A stretch of 46,952 nt of DNA, from positions 1-46,952 of the forward strand of contig NZ_QWKI01000096.1 of assembly GCF_009911645.1 (NCBI RefSeq), written 5' to 3'. The notes beneath the pieces were generated by a model that saw nothing but the letters and a program-made list of their open reading frames with translations, was not told the DNA's origin and did no database searches. Source of the stretch: Pseudoflavonifractor sp. 60 (GTDB taxonomy: Bacteria > Bacillota > Clostridia > Oscillospirales > Oscillospiraceae). The position numbers and the translations under genes were made by a program. Below are positions 32,856-41,624 of this stretch, in pieces; position 1 is the stretch's first letter; each line of letters begins with the position of its first letter.

Positions 32856-35800
32856 ATGAAAAAGAAAATGAGTCCCAAAAAATTCGGCGGCATCTTTATC
32901 CCTCTGTGTAGTATCCTGCTGGTGCTGTCCCTTGTAGCCACCGGAGTCATGCAGTATTGGAGTACTGTCATGGATGCGGTATTTGGCAGTGCCCAAATTT
33001 CCATTACTCCCGCAACTGGCACAGAAAACTGGGATACCGATTACTACAAGCTGAATGCGGCGGGCATGCCCAAAGAGCAGACCGCTCTGGATGGCCAGGA
33101 AGTAGCCCGCCGAGCCGAGGGTGAGGGCATTGTCCTTCTGAAAAACCAAAATAACACCCTTCCTCTGACCAACAACGGCTCACCCCTCTCCAGCAACAAT
33201 ACCCTTACAGTCAATGGACTTGGTTGGTCTTTCTACTATCCCAGTTTAGGCGGCTCCGGTTCTGGTGCCGTGGGATCCAATGATCTTGTTTCTCCCACAG
33301 AGGCTCTGGCTGCTTCCAATATTCTGATCAACCAGGAACTTTCCGACTATTATATGGACTGGTCCAAGGTCCATTACACCGATTGGCAAATCACAAAGGC
33401 CAACGGTTATCCCGAAGATCATGACACCAACACTGAGCCCCAGCGTCCTTCTATGACCAACACGTTCCGGGCATCCTGGGATGTTCCCGAGCTCAATGCC
33501 CAGGAAATTGAAGAGGCCTGCGACCGCTCTAATGCTTCCGAAAATAAGGTACAGATCCTTTGGCTGGGCCGGGGCGGAGGTGAGTACCATGACGCTCCCC
33601 GTGTTATGACCAAAGAGGGTGGCAGTGTCAATAAGTACGGCGTCAACCCCGATAAACACTACCTGGAACTCACAGATGAAGAGGAGGCGGCACTGGCCAA
33701 GGCGAAGGAACTTCGTGGACAGGACGGTAAAATCGTTGTCATTATCAACGCCAACAATACCATGGAGCTGGGCAATCTCCAGGATGATCCGATGGTAGAC
33801 GCCATTCTTTTTGTTGGCGGCCCTGGCCAGCACGGTTTTTATGCGATTGGCGATGTGCTGTGCGGCACGGTGAATCCCTCCGGCCGTCTGGCAGATATTT
33901 ATCCCGCCGATCTGCTTACCTCCCCCGTGATGATGAACTTTGGCAGCGATGTCTATTATGATGCTGATGGAGAGTTCGACAATCAGTACGACACCATGAT
34001 CCCCTATCTTGATGGCGCTAAGGAACGGCCCATCATGTTTGTAGGTTATGAAGAAGGTATCTATATGGGCTACCGTTTCTATGAGACAGCGGCAGCAGAT
34101 GGATACTTTGGTACCCAGACTCCGGAAAACGATCCCTACTACAATCGTACCAATGGCGTGATTTATCCCTTCGGCTATGGCCTGTCCTACACTACATTCT
34201 CCCAAGCAATTACTCAGGCAGAATACAAGGACGGAACATTTACCTTTAATGTGGAGGTTACCAACACTGGCTCTGTTGCTGGTAAGGATGTCGTGGAACT
34301 CTATGTGGAGGCTCCCTACTATGAAAATGGTATCGAGAAAGCAAAGGTAATTCTGTGTGGCTTCGACAAGACACAGATTCTGGAGCCTGGTAAGAGTGAA
34401 ACAATGACCATTACTGTGGATCAGGAAGACATCGCCTCCTATGACGACACCGTGAATTGCTGTTATGTTTTGGATGCGGGCGACTATACCTTCTACCTGG
34501 GCACTGTGGACGAGACTGTTTATGGCAGTCACGCCTGGGCCTATGCCACACCCGCCGATTCCCAGGCTCTATCCGGTAGCGATAACGCTGTGATCTTTGC
34601 GCAGGCAAATGCCGTCAGCAAGACAATTATTTACAACGATGCGAACGATGGCCCTCGGGACAGTGAACGCTATGCTCACAACAGTGAGGGTACTGGCTAT
34701 ACTACCGCTGTTAATGCCTTTGAGCGGGAACTGACCGGCAGCAATTTGAAAGTTGCCAATGGCGACAAAACTATGAACCGCACCGCTGGCTTTGAGGCCT
34801 CCTGGCCCACCTCTCCTACTCCCGAGGACTGTGTGATGCCCGATGAACTGGAAGCTATCCTGATTGATAACGACTACTCCACCAGAGAAGCGACTCTGCT
34901 TCACGACGAGGATATTGATATGCCTGCCACGGGTGTGAATTCCGGACTCCAGTTGATTGACCTGCGGGGAGTGGACTTTGATGATCCCGCCTGGGATGCT
35001 TACATCCAGCAGTGGACCCCCGCTGAAATGGCCCTGCTTTTGGGAAAGGCTGGCTTCCAGACAGAAGCGTTCCCTGAATATGGCAAGCCCTCTACTTTGG
35101 ACAACGACGGCCCGCAGGCATTCCGTCACCAGGCTCTTGGGGAGGAGAACGCTCGAATCGACACCTACTACATGACCGCTTTCCCCTGCGAGGTACTGCT
35201 GGCCTGCACCTGGAATGAAGACCTGTTGGAGGAGATTGGCCAGGCCGTGGGTAAAGAAGGTGCTGTCAACGATATGTCTGGTTGGTACGCCCCCGGTCTG
35301 AATACCCATCGCAGCCCCTTCAGCGGACGTAACTTTGAGTATTTCTCCGAAGATCCGTTCCTGGCCGGCAAGCTGTGTGCCTGTGAGGTTTCCGGGGCAG
35401 CCGATTATGGCGTGTTCTGCTACATCAAGCACTTTGCAATGAATGACCAGGAGGCATTCGCTCGTTCCTGGAACTGTGGTACCCATATGCACGAGTCTAT
35501 GGATCGCTACCAGAATCCAGAGTGGATTCTGATGACCTGGGCCACCGAGCAGTCCATGCGCGAGATTTACCTGAAAGCATTCGAAATCGCAATTAAAGAA
35601 GCTACCACTGATTTGACCTATCTGGACAGCGAAGGCCAGGTACACACCATCGAAAACTTCCGCGCTGCCAGCGGTGTAATGGCCGCATTCAACTGCGTGG
35701 GCAATACTTGGTCCGGCGGCAACAATGCTCTGCTCCAAACCATTCTCCGGGACGAGTGGGGCCTCCACGGCACTGCCCTGACTGACTACGCTCTCCACGA

Positions 35801-36122
35801 TTTTATGTACCCGGATCAGTTGATTCGCAACGGTGGTACCGCTATTCTCCAGTCCAACCGGAAAGATTTTGTAGATCAGGACAATCCCAGTGCCACCACA
35901 GTGAAGTACCTCCAGAAGGCCACGAAAGATATGTGCTATATGGTCGCCAATTCCAATGCCATGAACGGCGTGGCACCTGGCTCTGTCATTAAGTATGGCC
36001 TGGCCCCCTGGGAAGCCGGCTGCATCGCGGCAGATATCATTACGGGCGCCTTGCTCCTTGTTGTGATCGGCGTCACGGTCTATAAGGTAAACGACAAGAA
36101 AAAGCAGCCTGAGCGTTACTAA
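32856..36122 (+). CDS. Membrane-anchored GH3 glycosidase with permuted domains
   Basis: An 1088-aa protein with transmembrane segments at both ends: an N-terminal anchor (about 14-36, IFIPLCSILLVLSLVATGV) and a C-terminal helix (about 1055-1077, IITGALLLVVIGVTVYKV) with a basic tail. Domain order is reversed relative to usual GH3. The alpha/beta sandwich (GIVLLKNQNNTLPL at about 90) and FnIII part (PFGYGLSYTTFS, LYVEAPYYENG at about 430-550) come first. The TIM barrel follows, with DGPQAFRHQ (about 750), GRNFEYFSEDP (about 830), CYIKHFAMNDQE (about 860) and the likely nucleophile Asp in TALTDYALHD (about 976, TDY instead of SDW). AGGAGG precedes the ATG. It probably acts on oligosaccharides outside the membrane. 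Confidence 0.88.
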   Translation: MKKKMSPKKFGGIFIPLCSILLVLSLVATGVMQYWSTVMDAVFGSAQISITPATGTENWDTDYYKLNAAGMPKEQTALDGQEVARRAEGEGIVLLKNQNNTLPLTNNGSPLSSNNTLTVNGLGWSFYYPSLGGSGSGAVGSNDLVSPTEALAASNILINQELSDYYMDWSKVHYTDWQITKANGYPEDHDTNTEPQRPSMTNTFRASWDVPELNAQEIEEACDRSNASENKVQILWLGRGGGEYHDAPRVMTKEGGSVNKYGVNPDKHYLELTDEEEAALAKAKELRGQDGKIVVIINANNTMELGNLQDDPMVDAILFVGGPGQHGFYAIGDVLCGTVNPSGRLADIYPADLLTSPVMMNFGSDVYYDADGEFDNQYDTMIPYLDGAKERPIMFVGYEEGIYMGYRFYETAAADGYFGTQTPENDPYYNRTNGVIYPFGYGLSYTTFSQAITQAEYKDGTFTFNVEVTNTGSVAGKDVVELYVEAPYYENGIEKAKVILCGFDKTQILEPGKSETMTITVDQEDIASYDDTVNCCYVLDAGDYTFYLGTVDETVYGSHAWAYATPADSQALSGSDNAVIFAQANAVSKTIIYNDANDGPRDSERYAHNSEGTGYTTAVNAFERELTGSNLKVANGDKTMNRTAGFEASWPTSPTPEDCVMPDELEAILIDNDYSTREATLLHDEDIDMPATGVNSGLQLIDLRGVDFDDPAWDAYIQQWTPAEMALLLGKAGFQTEAFPEYGKPSTLDNDGPQAFRHQALGEENARIDTYYMTAFPCEVLLACTWNEDLLEEIGQAVGKEGAVNDMSGWYAPGLNTHRSPFSGRNFEYFSEDPFLAGKLCACEVSGAADYGVFCYIKHFAMNDQEAFARSWNCGTHMHESMDRYQNPEWILMTWATEQSMREIYLKAFEIAIKEATTDLTYLDSEGQVHTIENFRAASGVMAAFNCVGNTWSGGNNALLQTILRDEWGLHGTALTDYALHDFMYPDQLIRNGGTAILQSNRKDFVDQDNPSATTVKYLQKATKDMCYMVANSNAMNGVAPGSVIKYGLAPWEAGCIAADIITGALLLVVIGVTVYKVNDKKKQPERY

Positions 36123-36132
36123 TCTTCTAAGA

Positions 36133-36168
36133 AACAGCTTGCTCCGGCTTGTGCTGGAGCAAACTGTT
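36133..36168 (+). terminator. Hairpin after the large GH3 gene
   Basis: TTGCTCCGGC pairs with GCTGGAGCAA (one G-T pair, 4-nt loop), with flanking AACAG/CTGTT pairing. It lacks a T run, so it may be a weak terminator or an RNA-stabilising structure allowing some read-through into the dehydrogenase gene. Confidence 0.45.
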
Positions 36169-36205
36169 AAATAACTACTTTGTTATGTAAGGAGTGTATT
36201 TACCT

Positions 36206-37147
36206 ATGAAATGTCTTATCATAGATGTCGTATCCCCTGCCATCGCTGAAGAACTGGGAAAGTATATGGAGGTGGACACCAAGATCCTCCCCACTCAGGA
36301 GGAATTGGCTGGTATGATCGGTGACTACGAGGTCCTTATTATGCGGGTGGACCCTGCTATCAATAAGACCATCCTGGACGCCGCAGAGAAACTGAAGGTC
36401 ATCGGCGTGTGCTCCGTGGGTCTGAACCACATCGACATGGATACCGCCAAGGCCAATGGAATCCAGGTCTTCAACGCTCCCGGCCTCAACGACAATGCCG
36501 TGGCCGAGTTGACCATTTCCAAGATGCTGGATATCTCCCGCCACACCATCGACGCCTGCAACGATGTAAAGGTGGGTAAGAACTGGGATAAATACAAGTT
36601 CATGGGCCGGGAGCTGCGGGGCAAGACTCTGGGCATTCTGGGCTTTGGCCGTGTGGGTCAGCGTGTGGCCAAATTAGCCCACGCATTCCAGATGTATGTG
36701 GTCGCTTACGACCCCTACCTCCCTGAGTATATCTTTGACCAGGAGGCCACCAAGGGCGTGTCCGTGGAGGAGCTGCTGAAGGTTTCCGACTTCGTCACCA
36801 TCCACATGCCCCTCACTCCCGAGACCAAAAACCTGTTCAACGCCAAGTCCATCGCCACCATGAAGGACGGTGCGGTGGTGCTGAACATGGCCCGGGGCGG
36901 CATTGTCAATGAGGAAGACATGTACGAGGCTCTGAAATCGGGCAAGCTGGGCGGCTTCGCCACCGACGTCATGGCCAACGAGCTGGCCGCCGGCGGGCTG
37001 ACTGAGGGTGCGGGCTTCGACTCCCCTCTGTTCGAGTGCGACAACTTTGTTGTCTCTCCTCACTTGGGTGCTCAAACAACAGATGCCGCCCGAAATATCG
37101 GCGCGCACATTATCAGCAAGATCAAGGTGGCCCTAAACTTAAAGTAA
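36206..37147 (+). CDS. D-isomer 2-hydroxyacid dehydrogenase (NAD)
   Basis: A 313-aa SerA/LdhA-like enzyme without the C-terminal ACT domain. The Rossmann motif is GILGFGRVGQRVAKLA (about residues 143-158). The catalytic Arg lies in NMARGGIVNEEDM (about 230) and the catalytic His in SPHLGAQTTDAA (about 287). The family reduces 2-oxoacids or oxidises D-2-hydroxyacids; hydroxypyruvate, phosphoglycerate or glyoxylate are all possible substrates. ATG 36206 has AAGGAG 11 nt upstream; the earlier GTG 36194 overlaps that ribosome site. A terminator follows. Confidence 0.87.
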   Translation: MKCLIIDVVSPAIAEELGKYMEVDTKILPTQEELAGMIGDYEVLIMRVDPAINKTILDAAEKLKVIGVCSVGLNHIDMDTAKANGIQVFNAPGLNDNAVAELTISKMLDISRHTIDACNDVKVGKNWDKYKFMGRELRGKTLGILGFGRVGQRVAKLAHAFQMYVVAYDPYLPEYIFDQEATKGVSVEELLKVSDFVTIHMPLTPETKNLFNAKSIATMKDGAVVLNMARGGIVNEEDMYEALKSGKLGGFATDVMANELAAGGLTEGAGFDSPLFECDNFVVSPHLGAQTTDAARNIGAHIISKIKVALNLK

Positions 37148-37172
37148 CTGCTCATTTCCATTATAAAGAAAA

Positions 37173-37205
37173 GTCCCGCTCCGGTTTCTGTTGGAGCGGG
37201 ACCCT
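37173..37205 (+). terminator. Terminator after the dehydrogenase gene
   Basis: GTCCCGCTCC pairs with GGAGCGGGAC (10 bp, loop of about 10 nt) and is followed by a CCTTATTTC tract. It is placed between convergent genes and may act in both directions. Confidence 0.7.
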
Positions 37206-37219
37206 TATTTCTATCTGTT

Positions 37220-38008
37220 CTATTGTTCCTGCGTTTGCTGGAGCAGATGGGCGTAGCATTGGGCAATCAGCCCACCGATCAGCTGGAGTTGATAGGGGTG
37301 AGACGCCTGGTCTTGCTTGGAATCAAACCAAATCACCTGGTCATGGGTGCCGCTTTGTTTTGCCTCTATATCACTGGTGATAAAATAAATTTTTGGTCGT
37401 TTGCTTTGCCGCTTAAGATGGCTTTGAGGCATTCCATAATCATAGTAGATTCCTGTAAAGCTGAAAATGATAATGAGATCATCAGCGTCTGCCGCAGAAA
37501 GATAGTCAATCTGCTCAGAAAAACGAACCTTTGTTGTTGAAACCTTCCCGAGCATAGTCAGGTCGCTCTGTAGGTTCATCGCCACTGTCTCGGCCTTTAG
37601 CATACCAAAAATAGCAACGTTCTTGTAGACGTAAATATCTTGTGCCAGCCGGTACAACAGCTCCATATCTAAACTGCTTCGGACTTTCTCCAGGCTTTCT
37701 TGCACTGCCGCTATGTAGTCCTCTTTCTGTCCCTGCGGTGTCGTGGCCTGTGAGCACACCTCGAAATTCAATGAGGTAGATGCGATCAGTTCCTTCAACT
37801 CCGTGTAGTCGCTTAGTCCAATATCTCTGCAAAATCGGCTGATAGAGCTGATTGACACATAGGTCTTTGCGGCCAAGTCCCGAATTGAGTCATTTTTGAT
37901 TTCATCCAAGTGTTCCAAGATATAAGCGGCGATCCGACCGTTGGTAGAATCCTGCTTGCTGCTGACCATTTCAGATAGAAACATGATGGGGAGTTTGCTA
38001 TAAAACAT
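37220..38008 (-). CDS. RpiR family (HTH-SIS) regulator
   Basis: A 262-aa regulator. The N-terminal RpiR HTH (about residues 12-90) shows GRIAAYILEHLDEIKNDSIR, then AAKTYVSISSISRFCRDIGL. A SIS phosphosugar-binding domain (about 120-255) follows with VAIFGMLKAETVAMNLQSDL and DLIIIFSFTGIYYD. RpiR proteins sense phosphosugars and control catabolic genes; this one is a good candidate to control the neighbouring GH3 genes via the TTTCAA-N3-TTGAAA sites at 32660-32700. The gene is convergent with the dehydrogenase. About 110 nt follow upstream with no gene. Confidence 0.88.
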   Translation of the reverse strand: MFYSKLPIMFLSEMVSSKQDSTNGRIAAYILEHLDEIKNDSIRDLAAKTYVSISSISRFCRDIGLSDYTELKELIASTSLNFEVCSQATTPQGQKEDYIAAVQESLEKVRSSLDMELLYRLAQDIYVYKNVAIFGMLKAETVAMNLQSDLTMLGKVSTTKVRFSEQIDYLSAADADDLIIIFSFTGIYYDYGMPQSHLKRQSKRPKIYFITSDIEAKQSGTHDQVIWFDSKQDQASHPYQLQLIGGLIAQCYAHLLQQTQEQ

Positions 38009-38119
38009 AAGCTTACCTCCTTATTTCATCTATTGTACCACAAAAGGATCAAAAAATCAGCGTAATTGCAAGATTTTGTAAATGTTTCAGCGAGAAACCA
38101 CCTATTCTGGCACAAAGCC

Positions 38120-38539
38120 CTAACTAAGCAAATCACTTTTATCTGCTTTAGAGAGATACAGGTACTTGCGGATTAGGAACAGCAGGCCGACAGAAATGAC
38201 AGTCAACAGATTTTCTAGCGGTGCAGTGTGCTCCACAATCATCTGCCGGGAAACCGCAAGAAGTATTACATCTACCACAGAATCAACAGAGTGGCTTGTA
38301 ATCATCATAATCAGTTCAATTCCGATAATAATAAGACAAACATTGGACAGCTGATATTGTAAGTAAGCGGTACTATGGAATAAACTTTTCACATTGACAC
38401 CAAATATCATTCCGATGGTGGAAATTAAGCAATAAACCAAAATGATTATACCAAGTGTCATCTCGATTACTTCCGCCGCACGAATCAGCTTATCCTGAAC
38501 ACTAAGACCCTTTAACTGCTCTATGTTCTTAATATTCAT
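38120..38539 (-). CDS. PsiE-like small membrane protein
   Basis: From ATG 38539 a 139-aa protein has four hydrophobic helices. The last part (AVSRQMIVEHTAPLENLLTV, then ISVGLLFLIRKYLY) resembles the PsiE (phosphate-starvation-inducible E) family signature. It overlaps the end of the hydrogenase gene by 11 nt on the same strand, indicating coupled translation. In the other direction the frame extends to 38614, inside the hydrogenase gene, without a ribosome site. The function of PsiE is unknown; association with a hydrogenase is not an established pattern. Confidence 0.6.
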   Translation of the reverse strand: MNIKNIEQLKGLSVQDKLIRAAEVIEMTLGIIILVYCLISTIGMIFGVNVKSLFHSTAYLQYQLSNVCLIIIGIELIMMITSHSVDSVVDVILLAVSRQMIVEHTAPLENLLTVISVGLLFLIRKYLYLSKADKSDLLS

Positions 38540-41219
38540 AATTGCGCACCATATAGCTGGTATGGAGAATTTTATGGGCCTTTTCACTGCCAGGTCTGCC
38601 CAGATACTCCTCATACACCTGTTTTACCAGCGGGTTGTCGTGACTCTTCCGCAGGGTCATGCTCTCGTCCTCGTCGTAGAGGGCCTTGGCCCGCAGCCCC
38701 TTCAAATCGGTGAAGTTGCGCATATCCGCCGGCTGGGAGGGCTGTCCGCCGCCGTTGACGCACCCACCGGGACAGGCCATGATCTCGATGAAGTCATAGT
38801 GTTTCTCTCCGAATTTTACCGCGTCCAACACCTGGGAGGCATTTTTGATCCCGCTGGCGCAGCACACCCGGACCAGCGCCCCGCCGATTTCGTACTCCGC
38901 CTCCTTGATGCCCCTGTCCGTGCCCCGGACTGCCTGGAACACCGGGTCGGCCAGTTCCTTGCCGGTGAGGGTCTCAGCGGCGGTGCGCAGAGCGGCTTCC
39001 ATCACTCCGCCTGTGACGCCGAACAGGTGTCCCGCGCCGCTGGCGATGCCCAGGGCCGGGTCAAACGCCTCATCGGGCATTTGCTCGAAGAGCAGGCCGG
39101 CCCGCTTAATCATGTTGCCCAGAGCCCGGGTGGTCAGGGCGATGTCCACATCGGGGATGCCCTCCCCGGCGGCGCACTCGTGGTCCCGTTTGAGCTCAAA
39201 CTTCTTGGCCGTGCAGGGCATGACGGAGATACAGACGATATCCCTGGGGTCCAGGCCCTTCTTTTCGGCGTAGTAGGTCTTGGCCAGAGCGCCGAACATC
39301 TGCTGGGGGCTCTTGCAGGAGGATAGGTTGGGCAGGAACTCCGGGTAGAACTCCTCACAGTACTTTACCCAGCCGGGACAGCAGCTGGTGATGATGGGCA
39401 GGTTCTCCCTGGTTTTCAGCCGCTCCATAAACTCGGTGGCCTCCTCCATGATGGTCATGTCGGCACCGAAGTCGGTGTCGTACACCCCGTCGAAGCCCAG
39501 ACGCCGCGGGGCGGCGGCCATTTTGCCCTCCACATTGGTGCCGGCGGGCATCCCGAAGGACTCGCCCAGAGTGGCCCGGACGCTGGGGGCGGTCTGGATG
39601 ATGACGTGCTTCTGGGGGTTGTCGATGGCGGCCCACACCTCGTCGGTCTCCACCACGGTGGTGATGGCCCCGGTGGGACAGGCCACGATGCACTGGCCGC
39701 AGTTGATGCAGGCGCTCTGCCCCAGCCCGCACAGGCTGTTCTCCTTGATAAAGGCGGCCAGCTCCTCGATGCGCTCCAGGTCCTCCATGGTGCCCCGCCC
39801 CTCAGTGATCTTGTTCAGCAGCTCCAGCAGACGCTTGGTACCCACCCGGCAGGGGGTACACTTGCCGCAGCTCTCATCCACCGTGAACTCCAGGAAGAAT
39901 TTGGCGATATCCACCATACAGGTGTCCTCATCCATGACGATGAGCCCTCCGGAGCCCATCATGGTACCGATGGAGATGAGGTTGTCGTAGTCGATAGGGG
40001 TGTCGATGAGAGAGGCGGGGATACAGCCGCCGGAGGGGCCGCCGGTCTGGGCGGCCTTGAACTTTTTCCCCTTGGGGATGCCGCCGCCGATGTCCTCCAC
40101 GATCTCCCGCAGGGTGGTGCCCATGGGGACCTCCACCAGGCCGGTGTTCCTGATCTTGCCTCCCAGGGCGAATACCTTGGTGCCCTTGCTCTTCTCGCTG
40201 CCGATGGCGGCAAACCACTCCGCCCCGTTGAGGATGATGGGACAGATGTTGGCATAGGTCTCCACGTTGTTCAGAATGGTGGGGCTCTCAAACAGCCCCT
40301 TTACCGCCGGGAAGGGCGGGCGGGGGTGGGGCTCGCCCCGCTTGCTGGAGGTCATGAGGGCGGTCTCCTCGCCGCAGACGAAGGCACCCGCACCCAGCTT
40401 GATCTCCAGGTCAAAGGAAAAGTTGGTGCTGAAAATATGTCTGCCCAGCAGGCCGCGCTCCTCGGCCTGCCGGATGGCTATGCCCAAGTGCTTTACCGCC
40501 ACAGGGTATTCCGCCCGTACATACACATAGCCCTTGTCCGCGCCGATGGCATAGGCGGCAATGGCCATAGCCTCTATAACGCTGTGGGGGTCGCCCTCCA
40601 GGACACTGCGGTCCATAAAGGCCCCCGGATCGCCCTCGTCCGCGTTGCAGCAGACATATTTCTGCACCTTCCCCCGATTTCCACTGGCAAATTTCCACTT
40701 CAGGCCCGTGGGAAAACCCGCACCGCCCCGGCCCCGCAGTCCGCTGGCCAGAATGGTTTCAATCACATCGTCCGGGGTCATATCAGTTAACGCTTTGTAC
40801 AGAGCGGCATAGCCGTCCCGGGCGATGTACTCCTCGATACTCTGAGGGTCGATCACGCCGCAGTTGCGCAGGGCGATACGGGTCTGTTTCTGGAAGAAGT
40901 CCGTCTCCTCCAGGCTCCGGACCGCGCCAGCGGCCTGATTCTCGTCGTAAAGCAGGTCTTCCACCCGACCGCCCTTGAGCAGGTGCTCGCTGACGATCCG
41001 GGCCGCGTCCTCATTTTGGACGTGGCTGTAGATGGTTCCCTCGGGGAAAATAATAACGTTTGGCCCGGAGCCGCACAGCCCCAGGCAGCCGCCCCGGATG
41101 ACCTGAATTTCCTTGCGCAGACCGGCCAGCTTGATCTGCACCTCAAATTCGTCCGCCAGACGGCCCGAGGTAACGCCGCAGTTGGGGCCAGAGCAGACCA
41201 TGATATATCCGCGATACAT
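38529..41219 (-). CDS. NADH-linked [FeFe] hydrogenase, HndC-HndD fusion
   Basis: An 896-aa fusion. The N-terminal thioredoxin-like [2Fe-2S] domain (about 1-85) has CSGPNC and GGCLGLCG. The NuoF-like FMN/NADH domain (about 130-430) has GRGGAGFPTGLKWKFA and GAGAFVCGEETALM. The N3-type [4Fe-4S] site SCGKCTPCRVG is at about 449, with its fourth Cys in SLCGLGQ. One ferredoxin cluster CINCGQCIVACP (about 501-512) follows. The H-cluster domain has TSCCPGW (about 610), MPCTAKKFE (about 666) and MACPGGCVNGGGQP (about 810). All three H-cluster motifs are intact. Normally HndC and HndD are separate; here the NuoG-like [2Fe-2S] part of HndD and the two C-terminal clusters of HndC are gone. It makes or uses H2 with NAD(P)H in the cytoplasm with the HndA and HndB products. 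Confidence 0.92.
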   Translation of the reverse strand: MYRGYIMVCSGPNCGVTSGRLADEFEVQIKLAGLRKEIQVIRGGCLGLCGSGPNVIIFPEGTIYSHVQNEDAARIVSEHLLKGGRVEDLLYDENQAAGAVRSLEETDFFQKQTRIALRNCGVIDPQSIEEYIARDGYAALYKALTDMTPDDVIETILASGLRGRGGAGFPTGLKWKFASGNRGKVQKYVCCNADEGDPGAFMDRSVLEGDPHSVIEAMAIAAYAIGADKGYVYVRAEYPVAVKHLGIAIRQAEERGLLGRHIFSTNFSFDLEIKLGAGAFVCGEETALMTSSKRGEPHPRPPFPAVKGLFESPTILNNVETYANICPIILNGAEWFAAIGSEKSKGTKVFALGGKIRNTGLVEVPMGTTLREIVEDIGGGIPKGKKFKAAQTGGPSGGCIPASLIDTPIDYDNLISIGTMMGSGGLIVMDEDTCMVDIAKFFLEFTVDESCGKCTPCRVGTKRLLELLNKITEGRGTMEDLERIEELAAFIKENSLCGLGQSACINCGQCIVACPTGAITTVVETDEVWAAIDNPQKHVIIQTAPSVRATLGESFGMPAGTNVEGKMAAAPRRLGFDGVYDTDFGADMTIMEEATEFMERLKTRENLPIITSCCPGWVKYCEEFYPEFLPNLSSCKSPQQMFGALAKTYYAEKKGLDPRDIVCISVMPCTAKKFELKRDHECAAGEGIPDVDIALTTRALGNMIKRAGLLFEQMPDEAFDPALGIASGAGHLFGVTGGVMEAALRTAAETLTGKELADPVFQAVRGTDRGIKEAEYEIGGALVRVCCASGIKNASQVLDAVKFGEKHYDFIEIMACPGGCVNGGGQPSQPADMRNFTDLKGLRAKALYDEDESMTLRKSHDNPLVKQVYEEYLGRPGSEKAHKILHTSYMVRNYEY

Positions 41220-41231
41220 GCTTCTCCCCCC

Positions 41232-41612
41232 TTACTGCCTGGCGCCGATGGTGTACTCGGCGATGGCGTTGCCGCCCAGAAGGTGCTGGTCTACCATCCG
41301 CACCGCCTTTTCCGGGGTCATGCGCACATAGGTCGTCTTGCCCTGATGGGGCAGATGGACCTCCACCACCGGCTCAAACTGACAGATACCGACGCAGCCG
41401 GTCCGGACCAGCAGCACGTCTGTCAGCCCCTGCTTCTCCAGCTCGGCTGCAATGGCATCGTAGACGCTTTGGGCCCCGGCAGCTACGCCGCAGGTGGCCA
41501 GGCCCACCACCACCCGAGGACTTCCGCCCACCTCCGGGTCCAGCCGGGGCAGAGCCCGCTCTTTGACCGCCCGCAGCATATCAAAATTTTGAACCATTCC
41601 CTTTTCATCCAT
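41232..41612 (-). CDS. hndB: HndB-like [2Fe-2S] thioredoxin-fold ferredoxin
   Basis: A 126-aa protein with a thioredoxin-like ferredoxin fold. The four cluster cysteines fall in VVGLATCGVAAGA and VRTGCVGICQFEP. It matches HndB of NADP-reducing hydrogenases in size and position between the NuoE-like and NuoF-like genes. GGAGGG precedes ATG 41612, and only 12 nt separate it from the fused catalytic gene. It probably relays electrons within the hydrogenase complex. Confidence 0.87.
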   Translation of the reverse strand: MDEKGMVQNFDMLRAVKERALPRLDPEVGGSPRVVVGLATCGVAAGAQSVYDAIAAELEKQGLTDVLLVRTGCVGICQFEPVVEVHLPHQGKTTYVRMTPEKAVRMVDQHLLGGNAIAEYTIGARQ

Positions 41613-41624
41613 TCTTCCGCCCTC

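Noticed and set aside
33246-35798. Two long minus-strand open frames inside the large GH3 gene
   Set aside because: The plus strand carries the full GH3 motif set; the antisense frames have low-complexity composition and no start signals.
39355-40790. Long open frames opposite or out of frame with the hydrogenase gene
   Set aside because: They are by-products of high G+C at third positions; they lack ribosome sites and motifs, while the hydrogenase frame shows every expected motif.
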